DNA of 64,000 nt from Limosilactobacillus caccae. GTDB lineage: Bacteria; Bacillota; Bacilli; Lactobacillales; Lactobacillaceae. Of this stretch, positions 17,435 through 25,640 are shown in pieces. The first letter of the stretch is position 1, and each line of letters begins with the position of its first letter. Below the pieces are notes generated by a model, which saw nothing but the letters and a program-made list of their open reading frames with translations, was not told the DNA's origin and did no database searches. The position numbers and the translations under genes are program-made. The stretch is from NCBI RefSeq assembly GCF_900156885.1, contig NZ_FTOY01000010.1:186001-250000 (forward strand). Direction: 5' to 3'.

Positions 17435-17977
17435 TTATTCCATGTTGCTGTGTTCCTTTGCTGCCGCCTCGTTTGACGTATGGTCCCGTCGACTAAGTTT
17501 TAGGCATAATACGTCTAAGGTGATGTGGACAGTTTGGTCAAAGAGGGTGCTGAGAAGTTGAATCGACTTAACCCCATCCCCTGCCTTCGTTGCGCCGGGA
17601 ACGATAATTGTTTCGTCGGCTAACCTCCCCAGCGTTGAATTTTCATTACTGGTTATCCCAACTAAGGTCACCCCGTTATCCTTCGCCTTTGCAGCTAGTT
17701 CAACAATGCTCTTGGTATTGCCCGAACCAGAAACCGCAACGAGGACATCACCTTTTTGAACAGAAGGAGTGATGGTTTCACCAATGACATATGGTGTATA
17801 ACCAATATGCATCAACCGCATCGCAAATGCCCGTGCCATCAGTCCTGACCGGCCTGCACCAAGGACAAACACCCGCTTTCCCTTAGTAATCAATGGTGCA
17901 ACATTATCTAACTGTTGTTCATCGACTAATCCTAATACTTCATCAATTTCATTTCGTACTTGCTCTACAAGTGTCAT
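17435..17977 (-). CDS. hxlB: 6-phospho-3-hexuloisomerase homologue (SIS domain)
   Basis: A 180-residue single SIS-domain sugar-phosphate isomerase. VLGAGRSGLMARAFAMRLMHIGY and VAVSGSGNTKSIVELAAKAKDNG are the two phosphate-binding stretches of the PHI family, and length is typical. In the ribulose monophosphate pathway this enzyme interconverts D-arabino-3-hexulose 6-phosphate and fructose 6-phosphate. Start ATG 17977 overlaps the stop of the upstream synthase homologue as TAATG, so the two are translationally coupled, as in known hxlAB pairs. Last gene of the LacI-linked operon. With a sugar kinase and permease alongside, a role in using an imported sugar is at least as likely as formaldehyde fixation. 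Confidence 0.82.
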   Translation of the reverse strand: MTLVEQVRNEIDEVLGLVDEQQLDNVAPLITKGKRVFVLGAGRSGLMARAFAMRLMHIGYTPYVIGETITPSVQKGDVLVAVSGSGNTKSIVELAAKAKDNGVTLVGITSNENSTLGRLADETIIVPGATKAGDGVKSIQLLSTLFDQTVHITLDVLCLKLSRRDHTSNEAAAKEHSNME

Positions 17978-18600
17978 TATTTAACCACCTTCATAAACTC
18001 TTCTGCTGCTGCGACAGGATCTGCCGCCTTCATTATCTTGCTACCGACAATCACTGTTTCCACTAACCCTTGCTTCTTCAGTGCTGCCGCCTGGTGAAGG
18101 TCAATTCCACCCGCGACATTAATGCGCCTAATATTAGGAAAGACGGCATGAAACTTTGCTACAGAATCAGTTGCATTAAAGTTTTCCTGACTGTCCTTTG
18201 CATGGTGGAGGCCATAGATTGCGTTAGGAAAACTAGTAATCTGTTGCAACTTTGCATCACTAACCTCCATCAAATCGATGAACATCTGACGGTGCCACTT
18301 TTCTGCAACGTCATAAGTGGTCGTCAAGGTGCCCATCGCAGCCGCCCCCATTACGGTTAAGATATCAGCACCAACTTCATAGCCCTTTTCAAATTCATAT
18401 TGCCCTTCGTCAATTGTCTTTGTGTCAAGAAGTAACTCTGCGTGGTGCAAGCCAAGTTTTTCCTTAGCTAACGCATAGCAACCATAGTCCTTCACTAACG
18501 AGGTACCCATCTCAATAATATCAACAAATGGATCTAGCTGCTTTGCAATCTGTTTGGCATCGTCAAGGTCAACCCGATCAATTGCTACTTGCAATTTCAT
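17977..18600 (-). CDS. hxlA: 3-hexulose-6-phosphate synthase / 3-keto-L-gulonate-6-phosphate decarboxylase family
   Basis: A 207-residue TIM-barrel enzyme of the orotidine-phosphate decarboxylase superfamily. The catalytic DxKxxD motif is present as DTKTIDEGQYEF, the phosphate loop as VAGGIDLHQAAALK and VIVGSKIMKAADP. Family members either join formaldehyde to ribulose 5-phosphate (HPS) or decarboxylate 3-keto-L-gulonate 6-phosphate (UlaD); the sequence alone does not decide between them. Pairing with a PHI homologue favours HPS-type chemistry, but the linked TIM-barrel isomerase gene would also suit a UlaD-like route. A pentulose 5-phosphate product would feed phosphoketolase. The start ATG overlaps the stop of the kinase gene by one base. 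Confidence 0.75.
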   Translation of the reverse strand: MKLQVAIDRVDLDDAKQIAKQLDPFVDIIEMGTSLVKDYGCYALAKEKLGLHHAELLLDTKTIDEGQYEFEKGYEVGADILTVMGAAAMGTLTTTYDVAEKWHRQMFIDLMEVSDAKLQQITSFPNAIYGLHHAKDSQENFNATDSVAKFHAVFPNIRRINVAGGIDLHQAAALKKQGLVETVIVGSKIMKAADPVAAAEEFMKVVK

Positions 18601-19565
18601 TAGTCTTCAGTGACCCCTTCCTTAGCATAAAACTCCTTCAACCCTGCAGGAGTTGGGTAACCATCATTATCACCCGGCGTTTGAATTTGCAGCGCACCGA
18701 CAGCATTACCACGCATTACCGCAGCCTTCATCTTCTTCCCTTCCAGGAGGGCAGTAATTACTCCCAAGGCAAATCCATCGCCAGCCCCAACAGTATCAAC
18801 AATGTCCTGGGCATCAACATGGAAGCCTTTAACCAGGTACTTATCACCATCACTCGTTTTGACAAAGGCCCCTTTCGAACCAACCTTGACGATTACCGTC
18901 TTGGTCCGCTCACCTTGCAAGTAAAAGTCAGCAATTTCTTCTGGATCATCAGACCCCATTAAGATCTTTCCTTCTGCCACACCAGGCATCACAATGTCAG
19001 CATAGCCGGCCAATTCATTTTCCGTTTTAACCATGTACTCATGACTCTTCCAGGTATCACGCAAGTTCGGATCAAAAGTTGTTAAGATATTGTTTTCGTT
19101 TAGGCGTTTGAAAAGTGTCCGGAAGGTTTCCTCGGCCGTATCAGAAATACTCGGGAAGATTCCTGACATGTGGGCAATTTTAACGTCGGTCAGGTCGACG
19201 TCGTTAATAATCTCCTTTGTCAAATGACAAGCCGCGGAATTTTTCCGGTAGTTAAAGGTTTGTGGGTCACCAGTTGTTACCCGTTGCTTGATTTGGTGAC
19301 CAGTCCAGTAATCAGGATCATAGGAAACATAATCGGTACCGACGCGGTGCTCAGCGATGGTCTTTTTAACAAATTCCCCAAACGGATCTTCGCCCACACG
19401 AGAAATGTACTGCGCAGAATGTCCCAAGCGGGTTACACCAATTGCAACATTTAACTCTGCGCCACCCATAATTTTATGCCATTCTAACGCATCCGCTAAT
19501 GATACATCCGGTTCTTTTGATGCAAAGGTAACTAATGGTTCACCAATTGTAATAAATTCACTCAT
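18600..19565 (-). CDS. PfkB-family sugar (acid) kinase, KdgK-like
   Basis: A 321-residue ribokinase/PfkB-fold kinase. The N-terminal ITIGEPLVTFAS, substrate region GGAELNVAIGVTRLGHSAQYISRVGEDPFGEFV and C-terminal signature DTVGAGDGFALGVITALLEG with the catalytic aspartate are clear. Closest to 2-keto-3-deoxygluconate or fructose kinases, but substrate is not decidable. The frame opens with a GTG at 19580, but GTGAGG there is the ribosome site for ATG 19565, which is used here. Third from last in the operon, between the permease and hxlA, so it probably phosphorylates the imported sugar. Confidence 0.8.
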   Translation of the reverse strand: MSEFITIGEPLVTFASKEPDVSLADALEWHKIMGGAELNVAIGVTRLGHSAQYISRVGEDPFGEFVKKTIAEHRVGTDYVSYDPDYWTGHQIKQRVTTGDPQTFNYRKNSAACHLTKEIINDVDLTDVKIAHMSGIFPSISDTAEETFRTLFKRLNENNILTTFDPNLRDTWKSHEYMVKTENELAGYADIVMPGVAEGKILMGSDDPEEIADFYLQGERTKTVIVKVGSKGAFVKTSDGDKYLVKGFHVDAQDIVDTVGAGDGFALGVITALLEGKKMKAAVMRGNAVGALQIQTPGDNDGYPTPAGLKEFYAKEGVTED

Positions 19566-19582
19566 AATAAATAACCTCACTT

Positions 19583-20872
19583 TTAACCAAAGAAATGATA
19601 GACAAGTAACTCGTTAATAATACAAACAATCCACATCACGGGAATTCCTAGTCGAAGAAAATCACGTGATTCGACCTTCATGTACTCTAACCCCCACACA
19701 TTCCACGACTGCGTAATGTCAGTAGAGACCGCAAACAAGGTCGCGGTATACATTAACGGAAGCATGAAGGCATCACTGAAGAGTCCCGTTCCAGCTAAGA
19801 CCGCGGCGGTTGCTGCCCCAGCGCCCCAGATGTGAAATGGTCCCCGAAATAGGGCTAATGGCGATAAAATTCCCACTGCCAAACAGAGAACGAGGGTACT
19901 GTGCGGGAGAATCGCTGCAATCATCGGCCGGAAACGCTCCGCATCAATTGACGCCGCCCCGCTGAACATCGTTAATGCCATCAAGAACATAATTAAACCC
20001 GCGATATCACTAATGGATTGTTTAATCGTACTGTTCATGAAGTCCATCGCCTTTTTGTAGTTCTTAAATTGACCAGTCAGCAGCATTGCAACTAACGTCC
20101 CTAACACAAGGGCCGGAATTGCGTCCCACTTAAATGCCATGTTCATAATCACCGGAATCAGGGGAACCAAGAAGGCAATTGCTGGCACTTTTTTTACATC
20201 ATCCGCGTTATCAGTTGCCCCAATAATTGCTAGATTTTCATCTGCGTGGGACGGATCAATCTTCTTGCGATGGATAAACAAGAAAATCATTACGGCAAGC
20301 ATCTGCACGGCCAGGGCGCAAATCCCAAATTGGAGGTAACGGCCACCATAAACCGACTTGGGGAAGAACGCCTTAACCTGGTTATACAAAACCACGTTAA
20401 GATACATTGCTGCACCGATGGACAATGTAAAGATCGAGAGGGCTAAATCACGTGGCAGCCCAACAGACAAAAGGATTGGCAATAGGATCACACCAATCGC
20501 AATTGCCGAGCCGACCCCGTAGGCGCTGACAAAAATCAAACAAGTTACCAGGGCAACGAGGACTGCGGCAATCAGTGGTCGCTTTTTCCCAACCTTGTTC
20601 GTTGCCGCGGAAATACCAACGGCAATCCCGCTATCGACTAAAACCCGACCAAACCAAGAACCAAAGGCAATATAGATAATGGTTGGCCCATAGTTTAACG
20701 CCGGTTCAGCAAATACCTTCTTAATGGCAACATCAAACGGCACCATCCCAATGATTGACCACAGAATCGCCATTACGAAAAAGCCGACCATTAAGTTACC
20801 GCCCCTAAATATGTAGTAAATGAAGCCGATAAAAGTAAATAGTAATAGTATTGCAATAATCGTTGAAGACAC
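19583..20872 (-). CDS. Multispanning permease, GntP/citrate-type ion transporter superfamily
   Basis: A 429-residue protein with about 11-12 hydrophobic segments beginning MSSTIIAILLLFTFIGFIYYIF. Internal pattern GSWFGRVLVDSGIAVGISAATNKVGKKRP and the paired re-entrant-like stretch LFRGPFHIWGAGAATAAVLAGTG suggest the IT superfamily that includes gluconate:H+ symporters. It likely imports the substrate of the kinase encoded next to it (18 bases downstream). The exact family and substrate are uncertain. Confidence 0.65.
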   Translation of the reverse strand: MSSTIIAILLLFTFIGFIYYIFRGGNLMVGFFVMAILWSIIGMVPFDVAIKKVFAEPALNYGPTIIYIAFGSWFGRVLVDSGIAVGISAATNKVGKKRPLIAAVLVALVTCLIFVSAYGVGSAIAIGVILLPILLSVGLPRDLALSIFTLSIGAAMYLNVVLYNQVKAFFPKSVYGGRYLQFGICALAVQMLAVMIFLFIHRKKIDPSHADENLAIIGATDNADDVKKVPAIAFLVPLIPVIMNMAFKWDAIPALVLGTLVAMLLTGQFKNYKKAMDFMNSTIKQSISDIAGLIMFLMALTMFSGAASIDAERFRPMIAAILPHSTLVLCLAVGILSPLALFRGPFHIWGAGAATAAVLAGTGLFSDAFMLPLMYTATLFAVSTDITQSWNVWGLEYMKVESRDFLRLGIPVMWIVCIINELLVYHFFG

Positions 20873-20903
20873 TTTATCTCACCTTACTTTTCTAAACCAT
20901 CCC

Positions 20904-21650
20904 TTACTGGGCACCTTCAAATAATTTAATTTGCGCCGCCACTTGCTGGTCATCTGCCATTGGGTATTCCAGCGCAAATTGCACGTCCTTTGGCAAGTAA
21001 CTCACCACAATCTGCCAGTTGAACATCCCCTTACTAAGGTCATCGGTGGTCGTCATCTTCCCTGCCGGATCAAGCATCGAGTTTTTAAGGTGGATATAGT
21101 CACAAAATGGTGCTAATTGCTTAGCCGCCGTAATTGCATCAAAGCCAGTAAACGCCCAGTTACCAAGGTCGTAAACGTAACCGATGCTGTTAAAACCACT
21201 TTGCCGCGCAGCAGTCAAAAAAGCAGCGATCGCATCTGGGGTCCCGGAAGTCGGTGTCTGGTCATTTTCCACATTCAACTTAATTTCTGCCAATGGTAGC
21301 TTCCCAAGATCTGTTTTAAGGTCACCGCGGTACTTCTCAAAGTGACCAGTATTGAACTTAATCTTGCTAATCCCTAGCTTTTTTCCTTCAGCAAAGTATT
21401 GTTCAAGCCGTGGATTAATCGTCCCGTCTTCTTCAAACAGGACATCTGGCACACTGTAATTCACAATTAAGCCCGCTTCTTGTGCCCGCTTAGCAACAGC
21501 TGGTAGTTCAGTTGTAAAGTCGTTAAAGTATTCACGCCGCACCTCAATTCCCACAGCCCCTAATTGTTGAACACGGTCGACTAGTTCTACTTGGCTGGTG
21601 CCGTTTTGAACATCCTTCTCAAAAATCCAGGTATTTAAAATTAATGTCAT
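20904..21650 (-). CDS. Sugar phosphate isomerase/epimerase, TIM barrel (AP-endonuclease 2 fold)
   Basis: A 248-residue cytoplasmic TIM-barrel protein. The segments VGIEVRREYFNDF, KIKFNTGHFEKYRG, LNVENDQTPTSGTPDAIAAFL, GYVYDLGNWAFTG and CDYIHLKNSM carry the acidic and histidine residues that bind a divalent metal in xylose-isomerase-like sugar epimerases. Members of this group include L-xylulose-5-phosphate 3-epimerase (UlaE), tagatose epimerases and keto-acid isomerases. In the operon it lies between the small unknown protein and the permease, so it probably isomerises an early intermediate or the free sugar. Confidence 0.75.
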   Translation of the reverse strand: MTLILNTWIFEKDVQNGTSQVELVDRVQQLGAVGIEVRREYFNDFTTELPAVAKRAQEAGLIVNYSVPDVLFEEDGTINPRLEQYFAEGKKLGISKIKFNTGHFEKYRGDLKTDLGKLPLAEIKLNVENDQTPTSGTPDAIAAFLTAARQSGFNSIGYVYDLGNWAFTGFDAITAAKQLAPFCDYIHLKNSMLDPAGKMTTTDDLSKGMFNWQIVVSYLPKDVQFALEYPMADDQQVAAQIKLFEGAQ

Positions 21651-21665
21651 GATAATCTCCTCCGT

Positions 21666-21923
21666 TTAATACTTATTCAGCTCACTGACCCGTTTCAATA
21701 ATTCATCAAAAGACATGTCCTTAAACTTTTTCGTGTCTTCACTAGTAAAGTTCGTCCTTTCAATCGAATTAAAATCATCGACCAAGTAATAAGCAGTTAA
21801 GTAACTCAGTAAAAACTTCTTCGCCGCCATCGTTAATTCCGCATCGCGATAATTTTCTCGCACGGCAACTTGCGCAAATCGCATCGCAAATTCCTGTCCA
21901 TCAATAAGAGTTCGTTCTTCCAT
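21666..21923 (-). CDS. Small protein of unknown function, first gene of the carbohydrate operon
   Basis: An 85-residue, mostly helical, soluble protein starting MEERTLIDGQEFAMRFAQVA and ending FKDMSFDELLKRVSELNKY. No signal peptide, membrane segment, cysteine or known motif is visible. I do not recognise the family. It is 15 bases upstream of the isomerase gene and directly downstream of the operator/cre region, so it is the promoter-proximal gene of the cluster. The coding pattern and spacing support a real gene. Confidence 0.6.
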   Translation of the reverse strand: MEERTLIDGQEFAMRFAQVAVRENYRDAELTMAAKKFLLSYLTAYYLVDDFNSIERTNFTSEDTKKFKDMSFDELLKRVSELNKY

Positions 21924-21965
21924 CTGTCTACCTCACACGTTTTGATATCGTTTTCATGAAGTAGT

Positions 21966-22080
21966 GTAACCTGTTAACCAGATAAAAGCAAGCGTATTTT
22001 TAGTTGGAATTCTCTTTATTTAAATGATGGTTAACCCGTTAACCCAATAATCACAACGCTTTCAAAGGTTAACCCGTTAC
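21966..22080. promoter_or_regulatory. Three LacI-type operator copies with a catabolite (cre) site between them
   Basis: GTTAACCCGTTAAC (22030-22043) is a dyad with near-copies GTAACCTGTTAAC (21966-21978) and GTTAACCCGTTAC (22068-22080). They lie between the divergent LacI-family gene and the carbohydrate operon, and are probable binding sites for that regulator. Between sites 2 and 3 the minus strand reads TGAAAGCGTTGTGA (22064-22051), one base off the CcpA cre consensus TGWAANCGNTNWCA. The gap of about 266 bases therefore holds dual specific and catabolite control. Confidence 0.7.
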
Positions 22081-22131
22081 ATAAAATATTTTTATTTATT
22101 TCAGATTCAATCAGTTGCTAGCATCATTAAA

Positions 22132-22158
22132 TTGTGCGCTCGTTTTTTCGTGTATAAT
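22132..22158 (+). promoter_or_regulatory. Probable promoter of the LacI-family regulator gene
   Basis: A perfect TATAAT at 22153-22158 with TTGTGC at 22132-22137 (15-base spacing) lies 31 bases before the proposed GTG start. Confidence 0.45.
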
Positions 22159-22189
22159 GAAAAGGAGTAAACTGAAAGTAGGAATTATT

Positions 22190-23179
22190 GTGGGACAAAG
22201 TAATAAAAAGCGGGCAACAATCCGGGACGTCGCAAAGGTCGCGGACGTTTCAGTTGCTACCGTATCGCGTTATCTTAACGGGAAGACAAAAAAAATGACT
22301 GCCCAGACGGCAGCCAAGATTGCTGAAGCGATTGAAAAATTAAGGTATGTGCCAAACTCGGCGGCACGGGAAATGTCCAATAACAGTAGTAAAATCATTG
22401 CGGTTCTTGTCGCAAACTTAAACGATTATTTTTCAATTGAAGCATTTAAGGGTGCTTCACAAGTTCTTGAAAAAAAGGGGTACGTCCCGGTACTCCTTAA
22501 TTCTGGTGCCGACACAGAACACGAAAAGCAGCTTCTCCAGTCAATCAATATCCACGGTTTCGATGGCCTTATTTTCCAGCCCCTTAGCAATGACCGGGAT
22601 GCAATTAAGGCCAAACTGACCAGGGATTTTCCACTCGTCATTCTTGACCGTGAACTTGATCGTTCCCAATGGCCACAAGTCATCACCGATAATCACCGGG
22701 CAACCGTAAACAGCTGTGAATACTTTATCAACCAGGGTTTTACCCACATCGTTGTCCTTTCATCTACCATCAGTGAGGCTTCCACCAGGCAGGAACGTTA
22801 TAATGCAATTAAAGAAACCAGTAGTAATGTTGACCTAGTGGAGATTGATGAAAACCACTTTAACCGCCAACAGACATTTGACCAGCTCAAAGAAGCACTC
22901 GCTGGTGACGAAAAGAGTGTCCTCTTTAGCTTAAAAGAGCGGTGGTTGCTAGAGTTTCTACCGCAACTGATGAAGGAAAAGGTTATTCAAGATGGGCAAC
23001 AAGCAGTTACCGGCTTTGCTGATACCAGCCTAATCAAGAGCATCTGCCCTTATGCGAAAGTAATTTCACAAGATCCCTTTTACATGGGCCAACAGGCCGC
23101 AGACATCTTATTAAAGATGCTAACCAGCCAAGAAAGTGTTCCGGGCAACATTATTATCAGCGCCCAGTTAAAAAAATAA
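22190..23179 (+). CDS. LacI-family transcriptional regulator of the adjacent carbohydrate operon
   Basis: A LacI/GalR repressor with helix-turn-helix ATIRDVAKVADVSVATVSRYLNG, hinge KLRYVPNSAAREM and a periplasmic-binding-protein-like effector domain (VLVANLNDYFSIEAFKGASQVLEKKGYVPVLLNS onward). The frame is open from 22115, but GTG 22190 is chosen: the helix-turn-helix normally begins a few residues from the N-terminus, AGTAGG precedes it, and the promoter -10 lies inside the longer frame. This gives 329 residues, the family norm. It is divergent from the small protein-isomerase-permease-kinase-hxlAB operon and separated from it by repeated GTTAAC dyads, so it likely represses that operon and itself. 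Confidence 0.88.
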   Translation: MGQSNKKRATIRDVAKVADVSVATVSRYLNGKTKKMTAQTAAKIAEAIEKLRYVPNSAAREMSNNSSKIIAVLVANLNDYFSIEAFKGASQVLEKKGYVPVLLNSGADTEHEKQLLQSINIHGFDGLIFQPLSNDRDAIKAKLTRDFPLVILDRELDRSQWPQVITDNHRATVNSCEYFINQGFTHIVVLSSTISEASTRQERYNAIKETSSNVDLVEIDENHFNRQQTFDQLKEALAGDEKSVLFSLKERWLLEFLPQLMKEKVIQDGQQAVTGFADTSLIKSICPYAKVISQDPFYMGQQAADILLKMLTSQESVPGNIIISAQLKK

Positions 23180-23195
23180 TTTTAACCTAAAAAAC

Positions 23196-23234
23196 AAGAC
23201 CACTTGCCAATTACGACAAGCGGTCTTATTTTGT
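23196..23234. terminator. Bidirectional terminator between the lacI-like gene and cobT
   Basis: AAGACCACTTG (23196-23206) pairs with CAAGCGGTCTT (23217-23227) with one mismatch, flanked by an A-rich run and TATTTTGTTT. Confidence 0.75.
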
Positions 23235-23273
23235 TTACCAGCGCTTGATTGTGCGCTAGGCACCGTCAATATG

Positions 23274-24326
23274 CTACGGAATAAAATTAATATCCGTTTC
23301 CTGGAGGGTATTCATCTTCGTCAAGATTGCCTTGATCCCGTCAAGCCACGGTAAAAGCATCATTGCGCCACTTCCTTCACCGACGCACATATCAATGTCA
23401 ATGTACGGTTCGAGACCAAGGGCATCAAGAACAATCCGTGACCCTTGTTCCTTTGACTTGTGCGTTGGAATCATGTAGGCAGTTAGCCCAGGCTTAATGG
23501 CATTTGCTAATAGGGCTGCGGAATAGGATAAGAAGCCATCGAGCAACACCGGCTTATGCATTGCCCCAGCCGCAATCATTGCCCCAGCCATTGCCCCGAG
23601 TTCTAACGCCCCCACTTCACTGAGAACCCTTAACGGATCCGGAGTTTTTTCACCAGCAAAACCGGCGCGGCGAAGGCTTTGATTGACCACATCAATCTTA
23701 TGCTGCAGCCGCTCATCAGAAATGTTAGAGCCCCGGCCAACTACCGTTTCAGCAGGCTTGCCAAGTAGCGCCGCAATCATTGCTGAGGCCGCCGTTGTAT
23801 TGCCCATCCCCAGCTCACCAGCGGCAAGTACCTGGTTGCCCGCTTCAAAGGCCTTAACACCACAGTCAAAACCAAATTGGATGGCCGCTTCTGCTTCTGC
23901 AACCGTCATGGCTGGCTCAACCAGCATATCGCCTGTTTCGTGCCGAATTTTGTGAACTGCAACTAATGGTGACTGGAGGTCAGTTTTAATTCCCAGGTCA
24001 TATACCTGCAGCGAACAATCATATGCACTCGCTAACGCGGCAACTGCAGTATGCCCCTTCATCATGTTTACCGCTTGAATTGCCGTAATCTTCTGGGGAC
24101 TCGCAGAAACCCCTTCATGAACGACCCCGTTATCGGCCGCAAAAACAAGACACTTGCGGGGCTTAACGGTAAAGTCAGTCGTCCGGTAAATTCCCGCAAG
24201 ATGAGCAGCTAATTCCTCCAGCCGGCCAAGACCCTTAACCGGTTTGGCGAGGTTGTCCATCCGCGTTTGCATTGCCGCTAGCTGGACCTTATCAAGGGGC
24301 GTTAGCTGCACGTCATTATATTTCAT
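23274..24326 (-). CDS. cobT: Nicotinate-nucleotide:dimethylbenzimidazole phosphoribosyltransferase
   Basis: A 350-residue CobT that activates the lower-ligand base as its alpha-ribotide for nucleotide-loop assembly. Seen: FAADNGVVHEGVSASPQ, the GMGNTTAASAMIAAL loop, VVGRGSNISDERL and the catalytic-glutamate end region CVGEGSGAMMLLPWLDG. ATG 24326 is preferred over the longer frame because AAGGGA lies upstream and family proteins begin here. It is the last gene of the corrinoid run. No dimethylbenzimidazole synthesis gene (bluB or bza) is in the window; L. reuteri is known to attach adenine, giving pseudocobalamin, which would suit this organism. Confidence 0.95.
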   Translation of the reverse strand: MKYNDVQLTPLDKVQLAAMQTRMDNLAKPVKGLGRLEELAAHLAGIYRTTDFTVKPRKCLVFAADNGVVHEGVSASPQKITAIQAVNMMKGHTAVAALASAYDCSLQVYDLGIKTDLQSPLVAVHKIRHETGDMLVEPAMTVAEAEAAIQFGFDCGVKAFEAGNQVLAAGELGMGNTTAASAMIAALLGKPAETVVGRGSNISDERLQHKIDVVNQSLRRAGFAGEKTPDPLRVLSEVGALELGAMAGAMIAAGAMHKPVLLDGFLSYSAALLANAIKPGLTAYMIPTHKSKEQGSRIVLDALGLEPYIDIDMCVGEGSGAMMLLPWLDGIKAILTKMNTLQETDINFIP

Positions 24327-24327
24327 C

Positions 24328-25041
24328 TCAATGTTCCCTTTCGTATTTCCACAGGTTATCGAGGACGTTGTCGAGAACCTTTTCATCAGTGTCCGGGAAG
24401 ATCACCTTTAATCCCTTTGACTGTAGGTCCTCGCCAGTACTCTTGCCGAGGACGTAATAGTTAATTTGTTTGTAGTCATTGCTGTCGACTTTTGTCATTA
24501 CCTGGTACATCCGGTCAAAGTTCGACGGGCTGGTCACCAGCGCACTGGTAATGTGCTGTTTCATAAAGATTTTAAGTGCCCGGCCTTCGTGGACCCGGTC
24601 CCAGGTATTAGTGTAAATTACCACTTTATCACCAATAAAGTCCTGGTAATATTGCCCGGCCTTGTCACCAATCAGCCAGCAGATATCGGTTACTCCCCGC
24701 GCTGTCAACTCCGCTAAAAGGTCCGCCCGACTTTCTCCTTTTGCAACCACGACCGGGTTATTCACCGTTATCAGCATATCCCGGATCTTCTCACTGAGAA
24801 CATAAATGGTTGCCTTGCTATTTAACTTCCGCAAGTGGTCACAAAAAGTCTGCGCACCAAACAAGCTAGTGATCGCCAGGTTCTTGCTCTCCTTGATTTG
24901 CTTCTTCTCCGCGGCGGTAAGCTTTGCGGCTTTTAACACCCGGAAAGGAAAGTAGATCACGTCATCCTTTTGTTCCAGTCGCATCCGCCAGTATACCGGC
25001 ACCTTACTCTTTGGATATGTAATTAAAATTGCCATTACCAT
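24328..25041 (-). CDS. hemD: Uroporphyrinogen-III synthase (stand-alone)
   Basis: A 237-residue, divergent HemD that closes hydroxymethylbilane to uroporphyrinogen III. HemD proteins are poorly conserved; support comes from ILITYPKSKVPVYW at the start, the two-domain alternating pattern, LITSLFGAQTFCDHL-type and ALVTSPSNFDRMYQV segments (the conserved TSP/S region) and its position in the hem-cob run. A second HemD domain is fused to CobA at 37611-39008. Start ATG 25041 follows GGGAG closely; ATG 25035 is an alternative. Confidence 0.75.
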   Translation of the reverse strand: MVMAILITYPKSKVPVYWRMRLEQKDDVIYFPFRVLKAAKLTAAEKKQIKESKNLAITSLFGAQTFCDHLRKLNSKATIYVLSEKIRDMLITVNNPVVVAKGESRADLLAELTARGVTDICWLIGDKAGQYYQDFIGDKVVIYTNTWDRVHEGRALKIFMKQHITSALVTSPSNFDRMYQVMTKVDSNDYKQINYYVLGKSTGEDLQSKGLKVIFPDTDEKVLDNVLDNLWKYEREH

Positions 25042-25049
25042 TCATCTCC

Positions 25050-25640
25050 CTACTGATTAAGTCGCCATTGTTGCGCTTTGTTGTTTTCTAATTCAATTAT
25101 ACTGAAATATGACGCTTTAAAAGCAAGTGAATAAAAATTAATGGTTGGATCGACTAATTCCTGGTAAATTAAGCGGATTGTGCCTAGGTGTGCGACGACG
25201 ACAACCGTATCATCTTCCGTCGTATGACTAAGCAACCACTGTAACCCTTCATGGACCCGCTGCTTAAAAGCCGCAAATGACTCAACAGTTGGGGGCGTGT
25301 AGGTCAGCGGTGCTTGTAGCCACCTTGCCCATTCAGCCGGGAATTGCGCTTCAATTTCGTCAGCGTCTAACCCTTCCCAGTTGCCAAACCCTTTTTCCGC
25401 AAAGGCAGGAATCGTGACTACCGGCAGCTGGGGCAACCGGGTGACCAACGGTGCCAGGGTCTGCGTAGTGCGCTGTAAGTTAGTCTTCACCAGTAATGTT
25501 GGCTGCTCCTTGACTAATTTTGCCGCCAGGGTAACTGCCTGTTGCCTCCCCTTTTCATCTAAGCTGACATCAGCAGCGCCATAAAACTTGCGCTGCTGGT
25601 TGTACTTTGTTTCGCCGTGCCGTGCTAATAGTAATTTCAT
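25050..25640 (-). CDS. cobC: Alpha-ribazole-5'-phosphate phosphatase (histidine phosphatase, CobC-like)
   Basis: A 196-residue histidine phosphatase with LARHGETKYNQQRKFYGAADVSL at the N-terminus (catalytic His) and VVVVAHLGTIRLIY near residue 155 (second His). In corrinoid synthesis CobC removes the 5'-phosphate of alpha-ribazole phosphate or of cobalamin phosphate. Context between hemD and cobS supports this role over phosphoglycerate mutase. Its start overlaps the cobS stop by one base. Confidence 0.85.
   Translation of the reverse strand: MKLLLARHGETKYNQQRKFYGAADVSLDEKGRQQAVTLAAKLVKEQPTLLVKTNLQRTTQTLAPLVTRLPQLPVVTIPAFAEKGFGNWEGLDADEIEAQFPAEWARWLQAPLTYTPPTVESFAAFKQRVHEGLQWLLSHTTEDDTVVVVAHLGTIRLIYQELVDPTINFYSLAFKASYFSIIELENNKAQQWRLNQ

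Noticed and set aside
17977-18600. Firm call of 3-keto-L-gulonate-6-phosphate decarboxylase (UlaD)
   Set aside because: The active-site DxKxxD motif is shared by HPS and UlaD; the adjacent PHI homologue argues against a confident UlaD call.
22115-22189. 25-codon extension of the LacI-family regulator
   Set aside because: The probable -10 box lies inside it and the helix-turn-helix would be abnormally far from the N-terminus.
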